From the NCBI GenBank assembly GCA_963731205.1, contig CAVSUJ010000002.1:2108001-2172000 (forward strand): a stretch of 64,000 nt of DNA, in the 5' to 3' direction. Source of the stretch: DATAZK01 sp963731205 (lineage in GTDB: Bacteria; Actinomycetota; Actinomycetes; Frankiales; Frankiaceae). The notes under the pieces were generated by a model, which searched no databases, was not told where the DNA came from, and saw only the letters and a list, made by a program, of their open reading frames with translations. Positions 17,201-24,880 of this stretch are shown here, one piece after another (position 1 is the first letter of the stretch; every line of letters starts with the position of its first letter). Made by a program: the position numbers and the translations under genes.

Positions 17201-17816
17201 GGCCCGGCTCGGCACCGTCAACCCGCTCGCGCTGGAGGAGTACGCCGCCCTTCAGGAGCGCGCGACGTTCCTCGCCCAGCAGGTCGAAGACCTGCAGAAG
17301 ACGCGTCGCGAGCTGCTCGGCATCATTCGCGACGTCGACGCCAGGGTCATCGAGGTCATGGAGTCGGCATTCGCCGATACGGCACGCGAGTTCGCGCTGG
17401 TCTTCCCGACCCTCTTCCCCGGCGGCGAGGGCCGGCTCGTCCTCACCGATCCCGACGACCTGCTGCTGACCGGCATCGAGGTCGAGGTGCGTCCGGCCGG
17501 CAAGCGCGTCTCCCGGCTCTCCCTGCTTTCCGGTGGCGAGCGTTCGCTGGCGGCGCTCGCGTTCCTGCTGGCGGTCTTCCGGGCGCGGCCCTCGCCGTTC
17601 TACGTGCTGGACGAGGTCGAGGCCGCGCTCGACGACCGCAACCTCGGCCGCCTCCTCGAAGCCCTCGAGCAGCTGCGCTCCAGCTCGCAGCTGCTGATCG
17701 TGACGCACCAGAAGCGCACGATGGAGATCGCCGACGCCCTGTACGGCGTGACGATGCGCCGTGACGGCGTCACCACCGTCGTCAGCCAGCGCCTGCGCGA
17801 GCGCCTGTCAGCCTGA
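14277..17816 (+). CDS. smc: Chromosome segregation protein SMC
   Basis: SMC is the ring-forming ATPase that compacts and separates chromosomes with ScpA and ScpB. The 1179-residue protein starts YLKSLTLRGFKSFAG, has Walker A GPNGSGKSNVVDAIAWVLG near residue 35, two long coiled coils around a hinge (about residues 500-650), the ABC signature LSLLSGGERSLAALAF and Walker B FYVLDEVEAALDDRN near the C-terminus. All ATPase motifs are intact and the length is typical. The coils are very rich in Ala, Glu and Arg, as expected at this GC content. It has its own promoter after tandem terminators. Confidence 0.98.
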   Translation: MYLKSLTLRGFKSFAGSTTLALEPGLTCVVGPNGSGKSNVVDAIAWVLGEQGAKALRGGKMEDVIFAGSPGRPPLGRAEVQLTIDNSDGALPIEYAEVTIGRLMYRSGESEYTINGSSCRLLDVQELLSDSGIGREMHVIVGQGSLDAVLGARPEDRRGFIEEAAGVLKHRKRKERALRKLDATGTSIERLTDLAAELRRQLGPLGRQAEAARRAGVVQASLRDARLRLLADDLVNAGKALEARGEADGALTRRLAEGEERLREAIAADETLTASVQESTARAEAAAQTWHALGRLSERLASVGALAQQRATYLGADEPIPAGRDPEQLEAESAAAAQEEQSLSVRAAEAGEQLESAQAIRVVAERELNACDERARAAARAAADRREGLARLTGSLETARGRLAAATAEDSRLEETATAARRRAAECEEQARVASAELERLDAAEVELDTVHAAAEAALEAARTALAGCAERRRTAEQERVSALAARDTWVLSLERDDGTAAILADPPAGVLGATADLIKVTPGAEAAIAAALGNLVDGLVAEAPHSAIAALEAAAGASARVAVLVGAAAEPAASGSAPAGAWAADLVDVSPAAAPSAAPGLRRSLQRLLAGVVVVDDLASAVRLVTSHPELTAVTRAGDLLSAASASGGATAPASSLAVRAAVDAAQERVRAVEASLEAEGAAAAQLEAVVAEHEAVVNDALTQLHDSDAAIAAFQEEVARATSAARGATAEAERVERAREELHASRTRHQSDADALAAQLASMNGAQAPQEPDPAERDALAAALEEARSHEVELRLAAGVAREKVRAIAGRAAALMRAAENERAARTAAQRRRLERRASAERAAAVAELAGAGAARLAQSLEAAGAVRAAADAQRGEADRRLTEVRELARTLTAEVDSLRDARHRDEVARTEQRLLSEGLQERCREEWGMEPDILVAEYGPHLPVPPDTEEGQLAVYNRGAQEKRAAEAERVLARLGTVNPLALEEYAALQERATFLAQQVEDLQKTRRELLGIIRDVDARVIEVMESAFADTAREFALVFPTLFPGGEGRLVLTDPDDLLLTGIEVEVRPAGKRVSRLSLLSGGERSLAALAFLLAVFRARPSPFYVLDEVEAALDDRNLGRLLEALEQLRSSSQLLIVTHQKRTMEIADALYGVTMRRDGVTTVVSQRLRERLSA

Positions 17817-17840
17817 CGGTTTCGGGCCGAGTCGCTCGGC

Positions 17841-17846
17841 TAGCCT
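17841..17846 (+). promoter_or_regulatory. Putative -10 box upstream of ftsY
   Basis: TAGCCT lies in the gap between smc and ftsY and fits TAnnnT. Transcription from about 17853 would leave a leader of about 40 bases containing GAGGAG at 17882-17887. No clear -35 box is seen. Confidence 0.35.
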
Positions 17847-17899
17847 CAGTCTGACGTACTGCTGAACGGCGCCGTCTGCCCGAGGAGCTCGCCATCACC

Positions 17900-19090
17900 C
17901 TGCTCATCACCATCCTGTCGATCGTCGTGTTCGCGATCGTCGCGACGGCTGGTTTCGTCTACACCACCCCGAGCCGCCGCCGCGAGCGTCGCCTGCGCCG
18001 GCAAGAGGCAGCTCCGCCCGCAGCAGGTGCCGCTACCGGCGACGAATCAGCCCGGGCTCCGGCCGACGGACACGTGCGTGGCGTGGCGACGGTCGACCTG
18101 CCCAAAGACGCCGAGGACACCGAACTCACCGAGCTCACCGACCTCCCCGCCATCCCCGACCTCGACGTGCCCGAACCGACCGCCGGCCGGCTCGTCCGGC
18201 TCCGCTCCCGGCTGGCCCGATCCCAGTCCACCCTCGGCCGCGGCCTGCTGAGCGTCCTCTCACGCGACACGATCGGCGACGAGGACTGGGAGGAGATCGA
18301 GGACACCCTGCTCACCGCCGACATGGGGGTCGCTCCGACCACCGAACTCGTGGAGGCGCTGAAGACCCGCGTCCGGGTGCTGGGAGCGCGTACTCCCGAG
18401 CAGGCCCGCTCCCTGCTGCGGGACGAGCTGCTGGCCCAGGTCGGAACGACGACTGATCGAAGCGTCGCGACCAGCCACGACGGTCGTCCGGCGGTGGTGC
18501 TCGTCGTCGGCGTGAACGGCACCGGCAAGACCACGACGTGCGGAAAGCTCGCCCGGGTGCTCATCGCCGACGGCCGCACCGTCCTGCTCGGCGCCGCTGA
18601 CACCTTCCGCGCCGCGGCCGCCGATCAGCTCGAGACGTGGGGTGCGCGGGTGGGCGCCGAGACCGTGCGCGGGCCGGAGGGTTCCGACCCGGCGAGCGTC
18701 GCCTTCGAGGCCGTCAAGGAAGGCATCGCCGACGGTGTCGACACCGTGCTCATCGATACCGCCGGAAGGCTGCACACCAAGTCCGGGCTCATGGACGAGC
18801 TCGGCAAGGTCAAGCGCGTCGTGGAGAAGCAGTCGCCCGTGGACGAGGTGCTGCTGGTGCTCGACGCGACCACTGGTCAGAACGCGCTGGTGCAGGCGAA
18901 GGTTTTCGCCGAGGTCGTCAACGTGACCGGTGTCGTCCTCACCAAGCTCGACGGCACCGCCAAGGGCGGGATCGTCGTCTCCGTCCAGCGCGAGCTCGGG
19001 GTGCCGGTCAAGCTGATCGGGCTCGGCGAGGGCCCGGACGACCTGGCCCCCTTCGAGCCCGAGGCTTTCGTCGACGCCCTGCTCGGCTGA
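17900..19090 (+). CDS. ftsY: Signal recognition particle receptor FtsY
   Basis: FtsY is the membrane-bound SRP receptor GTPase that partners Ffh in co-translational targeting. An N-terminal hydrophobic helix (ITILSIVVFAIVATAGFVY) is followed by an acidic linker, the helical N domain and the GTPase G domain with GVNGTGKTTTCGKL, DTAGRLHTKSG and TKLDGTAKGG. The start is uncertain. GTG 17927 would cut the membrane helix. The ribosome binding site GAGGAG (17882-17887) is best placed for the ATC codon at 17894, and the nearest accepted start codon is CTG 17900, giving 396 residues. It is upstream of the amidohydrolase gene, which runs in the opposite direction. Confidence 0.93.
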   Translation: MLITILSIVVFAIVATAGFVYTTPSRRRERRLRRQEAAPPAAGAATGDESARAPADGHVRGVATVDLPKDAEDTELTELTDLPAIPDLDVPEPTAGRLVRLRSRLARSQSTLGRGLLSVLSRDTIGDEDWEEIEDTLLTADMGVAPTTELVEALKTRVRVLGARTPEQARSLLRDELLAQVGTTTDRSVATSHDGRPAVVLVVGVNGTGKTTTCGKLARVLIADGRTVLLGAADTFRAAAADQLETWGARVGAETVRGPEGSDPASVAFEAVKEGIADGVDTVLIDTAGRLHTKSGLMDELGKVKRVVEKQSPVDEVLLVLDATTGQNALVQAKVFAEVVNVTGVVLTKLDGTAKGGIVVSVQRELGVPVKLIGLGEGPDDLAPFEPEAFVDALLG

Positions 19091-19095
19091 TTTGG

Positions 19096-20331
19096 CTACG
19101 CGGGACGCGGAGTGGTGAGCTCCTCGGCGTTGGTCAGCAGGATCTTGCGACGGTCGGCGTCGGTGAACTTCTGCAGCTCCTCGACGTAGTCCAGCGGCTG
19201 CGGCATGCCTTCGATGTGCGGCCAGTCGGAGCCGAAGACGACACGGTCGGCGCCCATGTACTCGGCCGTCTCGTTGACGTCGTCCTCCCAGAACGGGTTG
19301 ATCCAGATGTTGCGCCGGAACGTCTCGACCGGGTCCTCGCTGAAGTAGCTCGGGGTCTTTCGCGCGGTCGAACGCAGCTTCTTGAACAGGTCGGGCAGGA
19401 AGGTCGAGCCGTTCTCCACCGAGACGATCCGCACGTTGGGGAAGCGGTCGAAGAGCTTCTCGAAGATGAGTGACGCGAGCACGTCCATGATCGCGCGTTC
19501 CATGTTGAACGCCGTGACCGAGGGGCGCATGCCGCCGGAGAACTTGGCGGAAAACCCTTCCCGGCCATAGCCGTTCGAGCTGTAGCCGCTGTCACCCGCG
19601 TGGATGACGACGGGAATGCCGGCCTCGTTGACGCGGGCCCAGAACCGGTCGAACACCGGGTCGGCGATGCCGTACGCGCCGTGCTCGGTGAAGACGGCCG
19701 CGGGGCGCATCACGACGTGGCGCGCCCCCAGGCTGACCGCACGCTCGAACTCGGCGATGCCGGCGTCGAGGTCGGCCAGCGAGATGTACGGGGAGGCGAA
19801 AAGGCGGCCCTGGTAGGCGTACCCCCAGTCCTCCTCGATCCACCGGTTGAAGGACTGGAACAGCAGCGCGACCGCTCCCGGGTCGTGCTTGAGCAGCTCC
19901 TCGTAGATCATCCCGAGCGTCGGGAACATCCAGATCTTCGACAGGCCCTGCTTGTCCATGGCCATGAGGCGGGCGTCGCGGTCGCGGTACTCGGGGCGGA
20001 TCGGCTCACGCTCGCGGAGCATCTCGATCGGGGTGCGGCCGTCGGCGTTGCCGCGGAAGTACGCCGACAGCGCGCCTGCCGGGGAGACCGGGTCGAAGGT
20101 CGGGTTCACCACCGCGTGGCTGACCTTGCCACCGATCACGTGGTACTTGCGACCGTTGATCTCACACCACTGGATGACGCGCTCGCCCCACCGCGGATCG
20201 AGGTGGCGCGTGAAGGCGTCGATGGCCTCGTAGTAATGGTTGTCGCCGTCGAACGCGGCAAAGTCCAGACCATGCTGCGGGGTGACGGAACTGGCTGTCC
20301 CCGGCTCGATCGTCGTCGTCACGTTCATCAT
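19096..20331 (-). CDS. Amidohydrolase-family TIM-barrel metal-dependent hydrolase or decarboxylase
   Basis: This 411-residue protein belongs to the amidohydrolase 2 group, which includes metal-dependent hydrolases and aromatic decarboxylases. Visible pieces are the N-terminal DGDNHYYEA (metal-site region), VIHAGDSGYSSNGYG in the middle (histidine after a beta strand) and RVVFGSDWPHIEGM near the C-terminus with the conserved Asp. The substrate cannot be told. Similar proteins occur among catabolic and secondary-metabolite enzymes. It stands alone between ftsY and ffh, on the opposite strand, with a palindrome-rich upstream region, so it is probably an accessory gene with its own control. I chose ATG 20331, since the upstream part of the open frame is a shadow of ffh. 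Confidence 0.82.
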   Translation of the reverse strand: MMNVTTTIEPGTASSVTPQHGLDFAAFDGDNHYYEAIDAFTRHLDPRWGERVIQWCEINGRKYHVIGGKVSHAVVNPTFDPVSPAGALSAYFRGNADGRTPIEMLREREPIRPEYRDRDARLMAMDKQGLSKIWMFPTLGMIYEELLKHDPGAVALLFQSFNRWIEEDWGYAYQGRLFASPYISLADLDAGIAEFERAVSLGARHVVMRPAAVFTEHGAYGIADPVFDRFWARVNEAGIPVVIHAGDSGYSSNGYGREGFSAKFSGGMRPSVTAFNMERAIMDVLASLIFEKLFDRFPNVRIVSVENGSTFLPDLFKKLRSTARKTPSYFSEDPVETFRRNIWINPFWEDDVNETAEYMGADRVVFGSDWPHIEGMPQPLDYVEELQKFTDADRRKILLTNAEELTTPRPA

Positions 20332-20356
20332 CTCCACTCGGCGCGCTATTCGATCA

Positions 20357-20397
20357 GTCACAGCTGACATCACGTCACAGCCTGACACGAAGTCAGG
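20357..20397. promoter_or_regulatory. Cluster of GTCA/TGAC palindromes between amidohydrolase and ffh genes
   Basis: Three overlapping inverted repeats share GTCA and TGAC half sites: GTCACAGCTGAC (20357-20368), GTCACAGCCTGAC (20374-20386) and CCTGACACGAAGTCAGG (20381-20397). The first two also form a near-perfect direct repeat 17 bases apart. They lie 26-66 bases upstream of the amidohydrolase start and on the other side of ffh. A dimeric regulator could bind here; none is encoded next to it. Confidence 0.5.
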
Positions 20398-20423
20398 TCC
20401 TAGGTGAGCGTATGACCCGGCCG

Positions 20424-20429
20424 TAGGCT
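20424..20429 (+). promoter_or_regulatory. Putative -10 box upstream of ffh
   Basis: TAGGCT fits the actinobacterial -10 pattern and would give a leader of about 53 bases before the ffh GTG at 20489. No good -35 box is seen. Confidence 0.4.
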
Positions 20430-20488
20430 GGATGCAGCCCGACTGGTGTTTTCCCGGTACTCCAGCCCCGCTCCGAAGGGCCATTTGC

Positions 20489-22054
20489 GTGTTCGACACC
20501 CTCTCCAACCGGCTCGACAAGGTCTTCTCGTCGCTGCGTGGCAAGGGCCGGCTGTCCGAAAAGGACATCGACGCCACCGCCCGCGAGATCCGCATCGCCC
20601 TGCTCGAGGCCGACGTCGCGCTGCCAGTGGTGCGCACGTTCATCGCGGCCGTCAAGGAGCGCGCGGCCGAAGCCAATGTCAGCCAGGCGCTGAACCCGGC
20701 GCAGCAGGTCATCAAGATCGTCCACGAGGAGCTCATCGCCATCCTCGGCGGCGAGACCCGCAACATCCGCTACGCCAAGACCCCACCGACCGTGATCATG
20801 CTCGCGGGTCTGCAGGGCTCCGGAAAGACGACGCTGGCCGGCAAGCTCGGGCTGTGGCTGAAGTCGCAGGGCCACGCGCCCCTCCTGGTGGCGGCCGACC
20901 TGCAGCGCCCCAACGCGGTTCAGCAGTTGCAGGTGGTCGGGCAGCAGGCCGGGGTGGAGGTCTTCGCGCCGGAGCCGGGCAATGGCGTCGGCAATCCGGT
21001 GAACGTGGCGCGCGACGCGATCGCCCAGGCGCGTCAGAAGCTGCACGACGTCGTGGTCGTCGACACGGCCGGTCGCCTCGGTATCGACGAGGTGCTGATG
21101 CAGCAGGCGGCTGACATCCGCGATGCCGTCCATCCCGACGAGGTGCTCTTCGTCGTCGACGCGATGATCGGCCAGGACGCCGTCACCACGGCGCAGGCGT
21201 TCCTCGAGGGCGTCGACTTCACCGGTGTCGTGCTCACCAAGCTCGACGGCGACGCCCGCGGTGGTGCGGCGCTCTCGGTCGCCCAGATCTGCCAGCGGCC
21301 GATCATGTTCGCGTCCACGGGTGAGAAGCTCGCCGACTTCGACGTCTTCCACCCCGAGCGGATGGCGTCGCGCATCCTCGGCATGGGCGATGTGCTCACC
21401 CTGATCGAGCAGGCCGAGCAGGCGTTCGACACCTCGCAGGCCGAGGAGATGGCCGCCAAGATCGCCGGCGACGATTTCACCCTCGAGGACTTCCTCGACC
21501 AGATGCTGCAGATGCGCAAGATGGGCCCGATCGCCAACCTGCTGGGCATGCTCCCCGGCATGGGGCAGATGAAGGAGCAGCTGGCCCAGGTCGACGACCG
21601 TGACGTCGACCGCGTCATGGGCATCATCCGGTCGATGACGCCGGTGGAGCGTCAGCAGCCCAAGATCCTCAACGCCTCTCGCAAGGCGCGTATCGCCCGC
21701 GGCTCCGGGGTCACCGTCTCCGAGGTCAACAAGCTGCTCGACCGTTTCGAAGAAGCTCGCAAGATGATGAAGCAGATGGCGGGCATGGCCGGCCTCGGCG
21801 GCGTGCGCAAGGCTCGCAAGCAGGTCAAGAAAGCCAAAGGCGCATCTCGCAAGGGCAACCCGGCGGCCCGCGCTGCCGCTGCGCGCGCCGTGCCGCCGGC
21901 GGCTGCGGCGGAAAAGCCGGCCGGCTCCAATCCCTTCGGCCTGCCCGCCGGTGGCCAGATGCCCGACCTGTCCAAGCTCCAGCTCCCCGGCGGCGGGCTG
22001 AATCTTCCCAAGCCCCCGCAAGGGCCGCAGCCGCGTAGACCCCCCCGCGGCTGA
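20489..22054 (+). CDS. ffh: Signal recognition particle protein Ffh (SRP54)
   Basis: Ffh binds 4.5S/6S RNA and signal sequences of nascent membrane and secreted proteins and hands them to FtsY. The 521-residue product has the N domain (about 1-90), the GTPase domain with GLQGSGKTTLAGKLG, DTAGRLGIDEVLM and TKLDGDARGGAALS, and the methionine-rich M domain with MLPGMGQMKEQ and KMMKQMAGMAG. A long Lys/Ala/Pro-rich tail follows residue 455. GTG 20489 is the start because the family sequence VFDTLSNRLDKVFSSLRGKG follows at once and GAAGGG lies upstream; the earlier open frame is not part of the protein. Confidence 0.98.
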   Translation: MFDTLSNRLDKVFSSLRGKGRLSEKDIDATAREIRIALLEADVALPVVRTFIAAVKERAAEANVSQALNPAQQVIKIVHEELIAILGGETRNIRYAKTPPTVIMLAGLQGSGKTTLAGKLGLWLKSQGHAPLLVAADLQRPNAVQQLQVVGQQAGVEVFAPEPGNGVGNPVNVARDAIAQARQKLHDVVVVDTAGRLGIDEVLMQQAADIRDAVHPDEVLFVVDAMIGQDAVTTAQAFLEGVDFTGVVLTKLDGDARGGAALSVAQICQRPIMFASTGEKLADFDVFHPERMASRILGMGDVLTLIEQAEQAFDTSQAEEMAAKIAGDDFTLEDFLDQMLQMRKMGPIANLLGMLPGMGQMKEQLAQVDDRDVDRVMGIIRSMTPVERQQPKILNASRKARIARGSGVTVSEVNKLLDRFEEARKMMKQMAGMAGLGGVRKARKQVKKAKGASRKGNPAARAAAARAVPPAAAAEKPAGSNPFGLPAGGQMPDLSKLQLPGGGLNLPKPPQGPQPRRPPRG

Positions 22055-22234
22055 CCGGCCCGACGTAACGACCACCCGTCTGGCACACTGGACCGTCGAG
22101 TGCCTTACGGGTGCTCTATCGGTGTGCGGCCCTCTTCCGCTGCCGGTGGAAGCATCGTCAGGCTGATCGCGTGCTGATGTGTCCCCACTCGGCCGCGCCG
22201 GTCAGCCATCCTGAGACTGGAGCAAGCGAAACAC
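22055..22234 (+). other. Leader region of the rpsP operon
   Basis: This 180-base gap holds the likely promoter and leader of the rpsP-khpA-rimM-trmD operon. CACACT at about 22083-22088 is a possible -10 box. I see no reliable hairpin, terminator or tRNA. Open frames crossing it are out-of-frame shadows. Confidence 0.35.
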
Positions 22235-22747
22235 GTGGCCACCAAGATCAAACTGATGCGCCTGGGCAAGATGCGCGCGCCGTACTACCGGATCGTCGTC
22301 GCCGACGCCCGTACCAAGCGCGACGGCCGGGTCATCGAGACCATCGGCAAGTACCACCCGAAGGAAGACCCGAGCTTCATCGAGGTCAATTCCGACCGTG
22401 CGCAGTACTGGCTCGGTGTCGGCGCGCAGCCGACCGATCCGGTCGCGGCGATCTTCCGCGTCACCGGTGACTGGCAGAAGTTCAAGGGCGAGCCTGCGCC
22501 GCCGCCCATGCTGGTGAAGGCTCCCAAGGTCGACAAGGCCGAGACCTTCGCTGCTGCTGCCCGTGCCTCCGCCGGCATCACCGACGTCACGGCCCCGCTC
22601 ACGCCGAAGCAGGCCAAGAAGGCGGCCCCCAAGGCTGCCCCGGCCGAGGAGACCGCGGGCTCCCGAGGCACCGGCGCCGAGCGCAGAGGCGCAATCGCCC
22701 GCGACACCCGCTGCCGAGGCCGAGACCGCAGCGGCCCCCGCAGCTGA
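22235..22747 (+). CDS. rpsP: 30S ribosomal protein S16, C-terminal tail frameshifted
   Basis: S16 is a small-subunit assembly protein. The conserved core ATKIKLMRLGKMRAPYYRIV to about residue 85 is intact, so the ribosomal domain is complete. Actinobacterial S16 usually carries an Ala/Pro/Glu tail. Here the tail is in frame up to EETAG and then becomes arginine-rich and stops at 22747. One base earlier in the next frame the same DNA reads APEAPAPSAEAQSPATPAAE and ends with TAG at 22793, two bases before khpA. Dropping one G from the GGG at 22657-22659 joins the two. The proper product probably ends at 22793. Confidence 0.93.
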   Translation: MATKIKLMRLGKMRAPYYRIVVADARTKRDGRVIETIGKYHPKEDPSFIEVNSDRAQYWLGVGAQPTDPVAAIFRVTGDWQKFKGEPAPPPMLVKAPKVDKAETFAAAARASAGITDVTAPLTPKQAKKAAPKAAPAEETAGSRGTGAERRGAIARDTRCRGRDRSGPRS

Positions 22748-22795
22748 GGCCGAGTCAGCGGCGCCGGCGACCGACAGCACTCCGGCGGAGTAGGC

Positions 22796-23032
22796 GTGCT
22801 GGAGGCTGCGGTCGAGCACCTCGTCAAAGGCATCGTCGAGCATCCTGACGACGTCTCCGTCGCCGAGCGCAACGGCCGTCGCGGTCGCACGCTCGAGGTG
22901 CGGGTTCACCCGGACGATCTCGGCAAGGTGATCGGTCGCGGCGGGCGCACCGCCAATGCGCTGCGCACGATCGTGGCCGGTGTCGGCGGGCGCGGCGTCC
23001 GCGTCGACGTCGTCGACACCGACCGGCGCTGA
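22796..23032 (+). CDS. khpA: KH-domain RNA-binding protein KhpA
   Basis: KhpA is a small single-KH RNA-binding protein that often works with KhpB/EloR in cell-envelope and small-RNA control. The 78-residue product contains the GxxG loop in DLGKVIGRGGRTANALRT. It sits in the conserved place between rpsP and rimM and starts with a GTG two bases after the probable true end of rpsP, which supports the rpsP tail reconstruction. Confidence 0.94.
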   Translation: MLEAAVEHLVKGIVEHPDDVSVAERNGRRGRTLEVRVHPDDLGKVIGRGGRTANALRTIVAGVGGRGVRVDVVDTDRR

Positions 23033-23075
23033 TCGGCTTCCGCCGCTGAGTCCGCCCGACGCTCCAGAACGCGTC

Positions 23076-23585
23076 GTGGTGGGCCACGTCGCCCGGGCTC
23101 ACGGTGTTCGCGGTGAGGTGTCCGTGCAGGTACGCACCGACGTGCCCGAGCGCCGCTTCGCCGTCGGCAACGTGCTCTTCACCGACCATCCCGAGGTCCC
23201 GACCCTGACGGTGGCCGCGTCACGTCCTCACTCGGGACGGTTGCTCGTGACATTCGACGAGGTGCACCTGCGCGACGTCGCCGAGGCGTTGCAGGGCACC
23301 CTGCTGCTCATCGACGTCGATCAGGCGGGCCCATCGAGCGATCCCGACGAGCCTGACGCGTGGTGGGACAGCGATCTCGTGGGGCTCGTGGCAAGCACCG
23401 TGGACGGCGTACGCCTGGGTCCGGTCACCGATGTCGTCCACGGCCCCGGCGGTGATCTGCTTTCCATCGCCCGTGAGGACGGACGCGAACTGCTCGTCCC
23501 GTTCGTTCATGACATCGTCCCGACAGTGGATCCGGCTGCCGGCACCCTGCTCGTCAACCCTCCACCGGGTCTGCTGGAGCTCTGA
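23076..23585 (+). CDS. rimM: Ribosome maturation factor RimM
   Basis: RimM binds S19 and helps mature the 30S head. The 169-residue product starts VVGHVARAHGVRGEVSVQVR, the typical RimM N-domain, and ends with the PRC-barrel domain (about residues 95-168) containing DLVGLVASTVDGVRLG. GTG 23076 gives the family-like start. The frame is open upstream, and CTG 23046 would add ten residues, but neither has a clear ribosome binding site. trmD begins five bases after its stop. Confidence 0.95.
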   Translation: MVGHVARAHGVRGEVSVQVRTDVPERRFAVGNVLFTDHPEVPTLTVAASRPHSGRLLVTFDEVHLRDVAEALQGTLLLIDVDQAGPSSDPDEPDAWWDSDLVGLVASTVDGVRLGPVTDVVHGPGGDLLSIAREDGRELLVPFVHDIVPTVDPAAGTLLVNPPPGLLEL

Positions 23586-23590
23586 GACCG

Positions 23591-24304
23591 GTGCGGCTGG
23601 ACTTCGTCACGATCTTTCCGGACTACTTCGCGCCGCTCGACCTCTCCTTGCTGGGCAAGGCCCGCGAGCGGGGTGACTTGCAGGTAGGTGTGCACGACCT
23701 TCGCGCCTGGACCGACGACGTGCACCGCACCGTCGACGACAGCCCGTACGGCGGCGGCCCGGGCATGATCATGAAGCCGGAGCCTTGGGGGCGGGCGCTG
23801 CACGACATCACCGGCGAAACGGCCGTCGCGCATCGCGCGGTGCGTTCGCCGGCCCGCATCGTGATGCCGACGCCCGCAGGTAAGCCGTTCGACCAGGCCT
23901 ACGCACACGACCTGGCCGGCAGTCCGTGGCTGATCTTCTGCTGCGGCCGGTACGAGGGCATCGACGCGAGGGTGGCCGACGCCTGGGTGGACGACGAGAT
24001 CAGCATCGGTGACTACGTGCTGGCCGGCGGCGAGGTCGCCGCGCTCGTCATCGTCGAGGCCGTCGCCCGCCTGCTGCCGGGCGTGCTGGGCAATGCCGAC
24101 TCAGCCGGTGACGACTCGTTCTCCGACGGCTTGCTGGAGGCGCCCTCCTATACCCGACCTCCCCAATGGGAGGGGCGGACGGTGCCCGACGTGCTGCGCT
24201 CGGGGGACCATGGCGCGATCGCTTCATGGCGGGATGAGCAATCGTTGCGGCGCACTCGTGAGCGGCGCCCGGATCTGCTGCCTGATCGAAACGGTCCCGG
24301 CTGA
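23591..24304 (+). CDS. trmD: tRNA (guanine(37)-N1)-methyltransferase
   Basis: TrmD methylates G37 next to the anticodon of several tRNAs, preventing frameshifts, and uses a trefoil-knot SAM site. The 237-residue protein begins RLDFVTIFPDYFAPLDLSLL and has SPYGGGPGMIMKPEP, the knot motif FCCGRYEGIDARV and SIGDYVLAGGEVAALV. All key parts are intact. The rpsP-khpA-rimM-trmD-rplS order is the standard bacterial ribosome-biogenesis operon. Confidence 0.97.
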   Translation: MRLDFVTIFPDYFAPLDLSLLGKARERGDLQVGVHDLRAWTDDVHRTVDDSPYGGGPGMIMKPEPWGRALHDITGETAVAHRAVRSPARIVMPTPAGKPFDQAYAHDLAGSPWLIFCCGRYEGIDARVADAWVDDEISIGDYVLAGGEVAALVIVEAVARLLPGVLGNADSAGDDSFSDGLLEAPSYTRPPQWEGRTVPDVLRSGDHGAIASWRDEQSLRRTRERRPDLLPDRNGPG

Positions 24305-24474
24305 TCTCACCCTGCGGGCAGCCGTACTCTCAGACGTAATGGCGGCGGCTGTGGCACAGTAGAGAGTCGCCGGTCGCGCGTCCTTTCTGGATCGGTTGTT
24401 CCGGAGCAGAGATCGAACCCAGACCGCGCTGCACCGCCGCTGCACCGCCCAAGCCCCGATCAGAGGAATTCACC

Positions 24475-24831
24475 ATGCACACCCTTGACGACCTCGACGC
24501 CGCGTCGCTGCGCGACGATGTGCCGGACTTCCGGCCCGGTGACACGCTCAAGGTCCACGTGCGGGTCGTGGAGGGTAATCGCGAGCGGGTGCAGATCTTC
24601 CAGGGCATCGTCATCCGCCGCCAGGGTGGTGGTGTCCGCGAGACCTTCACCGTCCGCAAGGTGAGCTTCGGCGTCGGCGTGGAGCGCACGTTCCCGGTCC
24701 ACACCCCGATCATCAGCAAGATCGAGATCGTGACCCGCGGTGACGTCCGGCGGGCGAAGCTGTACTACCTGCGCAGCCTGCGTGGCAAGGCCGCGAAGAT
24801 CAAGGAGAAGCGCCAGCCGGTGGGCCGGTGA
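24475..24831 (+). CDS. rplS: 50S ribosomal protein L19
   Basis: L19 lies at the subunit interface of the ribosome. The 118-residue product has FRPGDTLKVHVRVVEGNRER, FQGIVIRRQGGGVRETFTVR and the C-terminal RRAKLYYLRSLRGKAAKIKE, all diagnostic. The ATG at 24475 follows AGAGGA. A 170-base gap separates it from trmD and probably holds a separate promoter (TAGAGA near 24360 is a weak candidate), so rplS may be transcribed partly on its own. Confidence 0.97.
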   Translation: MHTLDDLDAASLRDDVPDFRPGDTLKVHVRVVEGNRERVQIFQGIVIRRQGGGVRETFTVRKVSFGVGVERTFPVHTPIISKIEIVTRGDVRRAKLYYLRSLRGKAAKIKEKRQPVGR

Positions 24832-24880
24832 TCCTTGCCCGTCGCGTACGGGCAGGCACGGAAACCCCTCACGCCGAGCC

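Noticed and set aside
20393..22075. A 560-codon open frame on the minus strand opposite ffh
   Set aside because: It mirrors ffh exactly and has no motif; GC-skewed third positions explain it.
22640..22793. Programmed ribosomal frameshifting in rpsP
   Set aside because: There is no clear slippery heptamer or downstream structure, and three other genes in the window show the same one-base excess, so an error is likelier.
24305..24474. Possible tRNA in the gap before rplS
   Set aside because: A GATCGAACCC stretch resembles a T-arm on the minus strand, but no acceptor, D or anticodon stems could be built around it.
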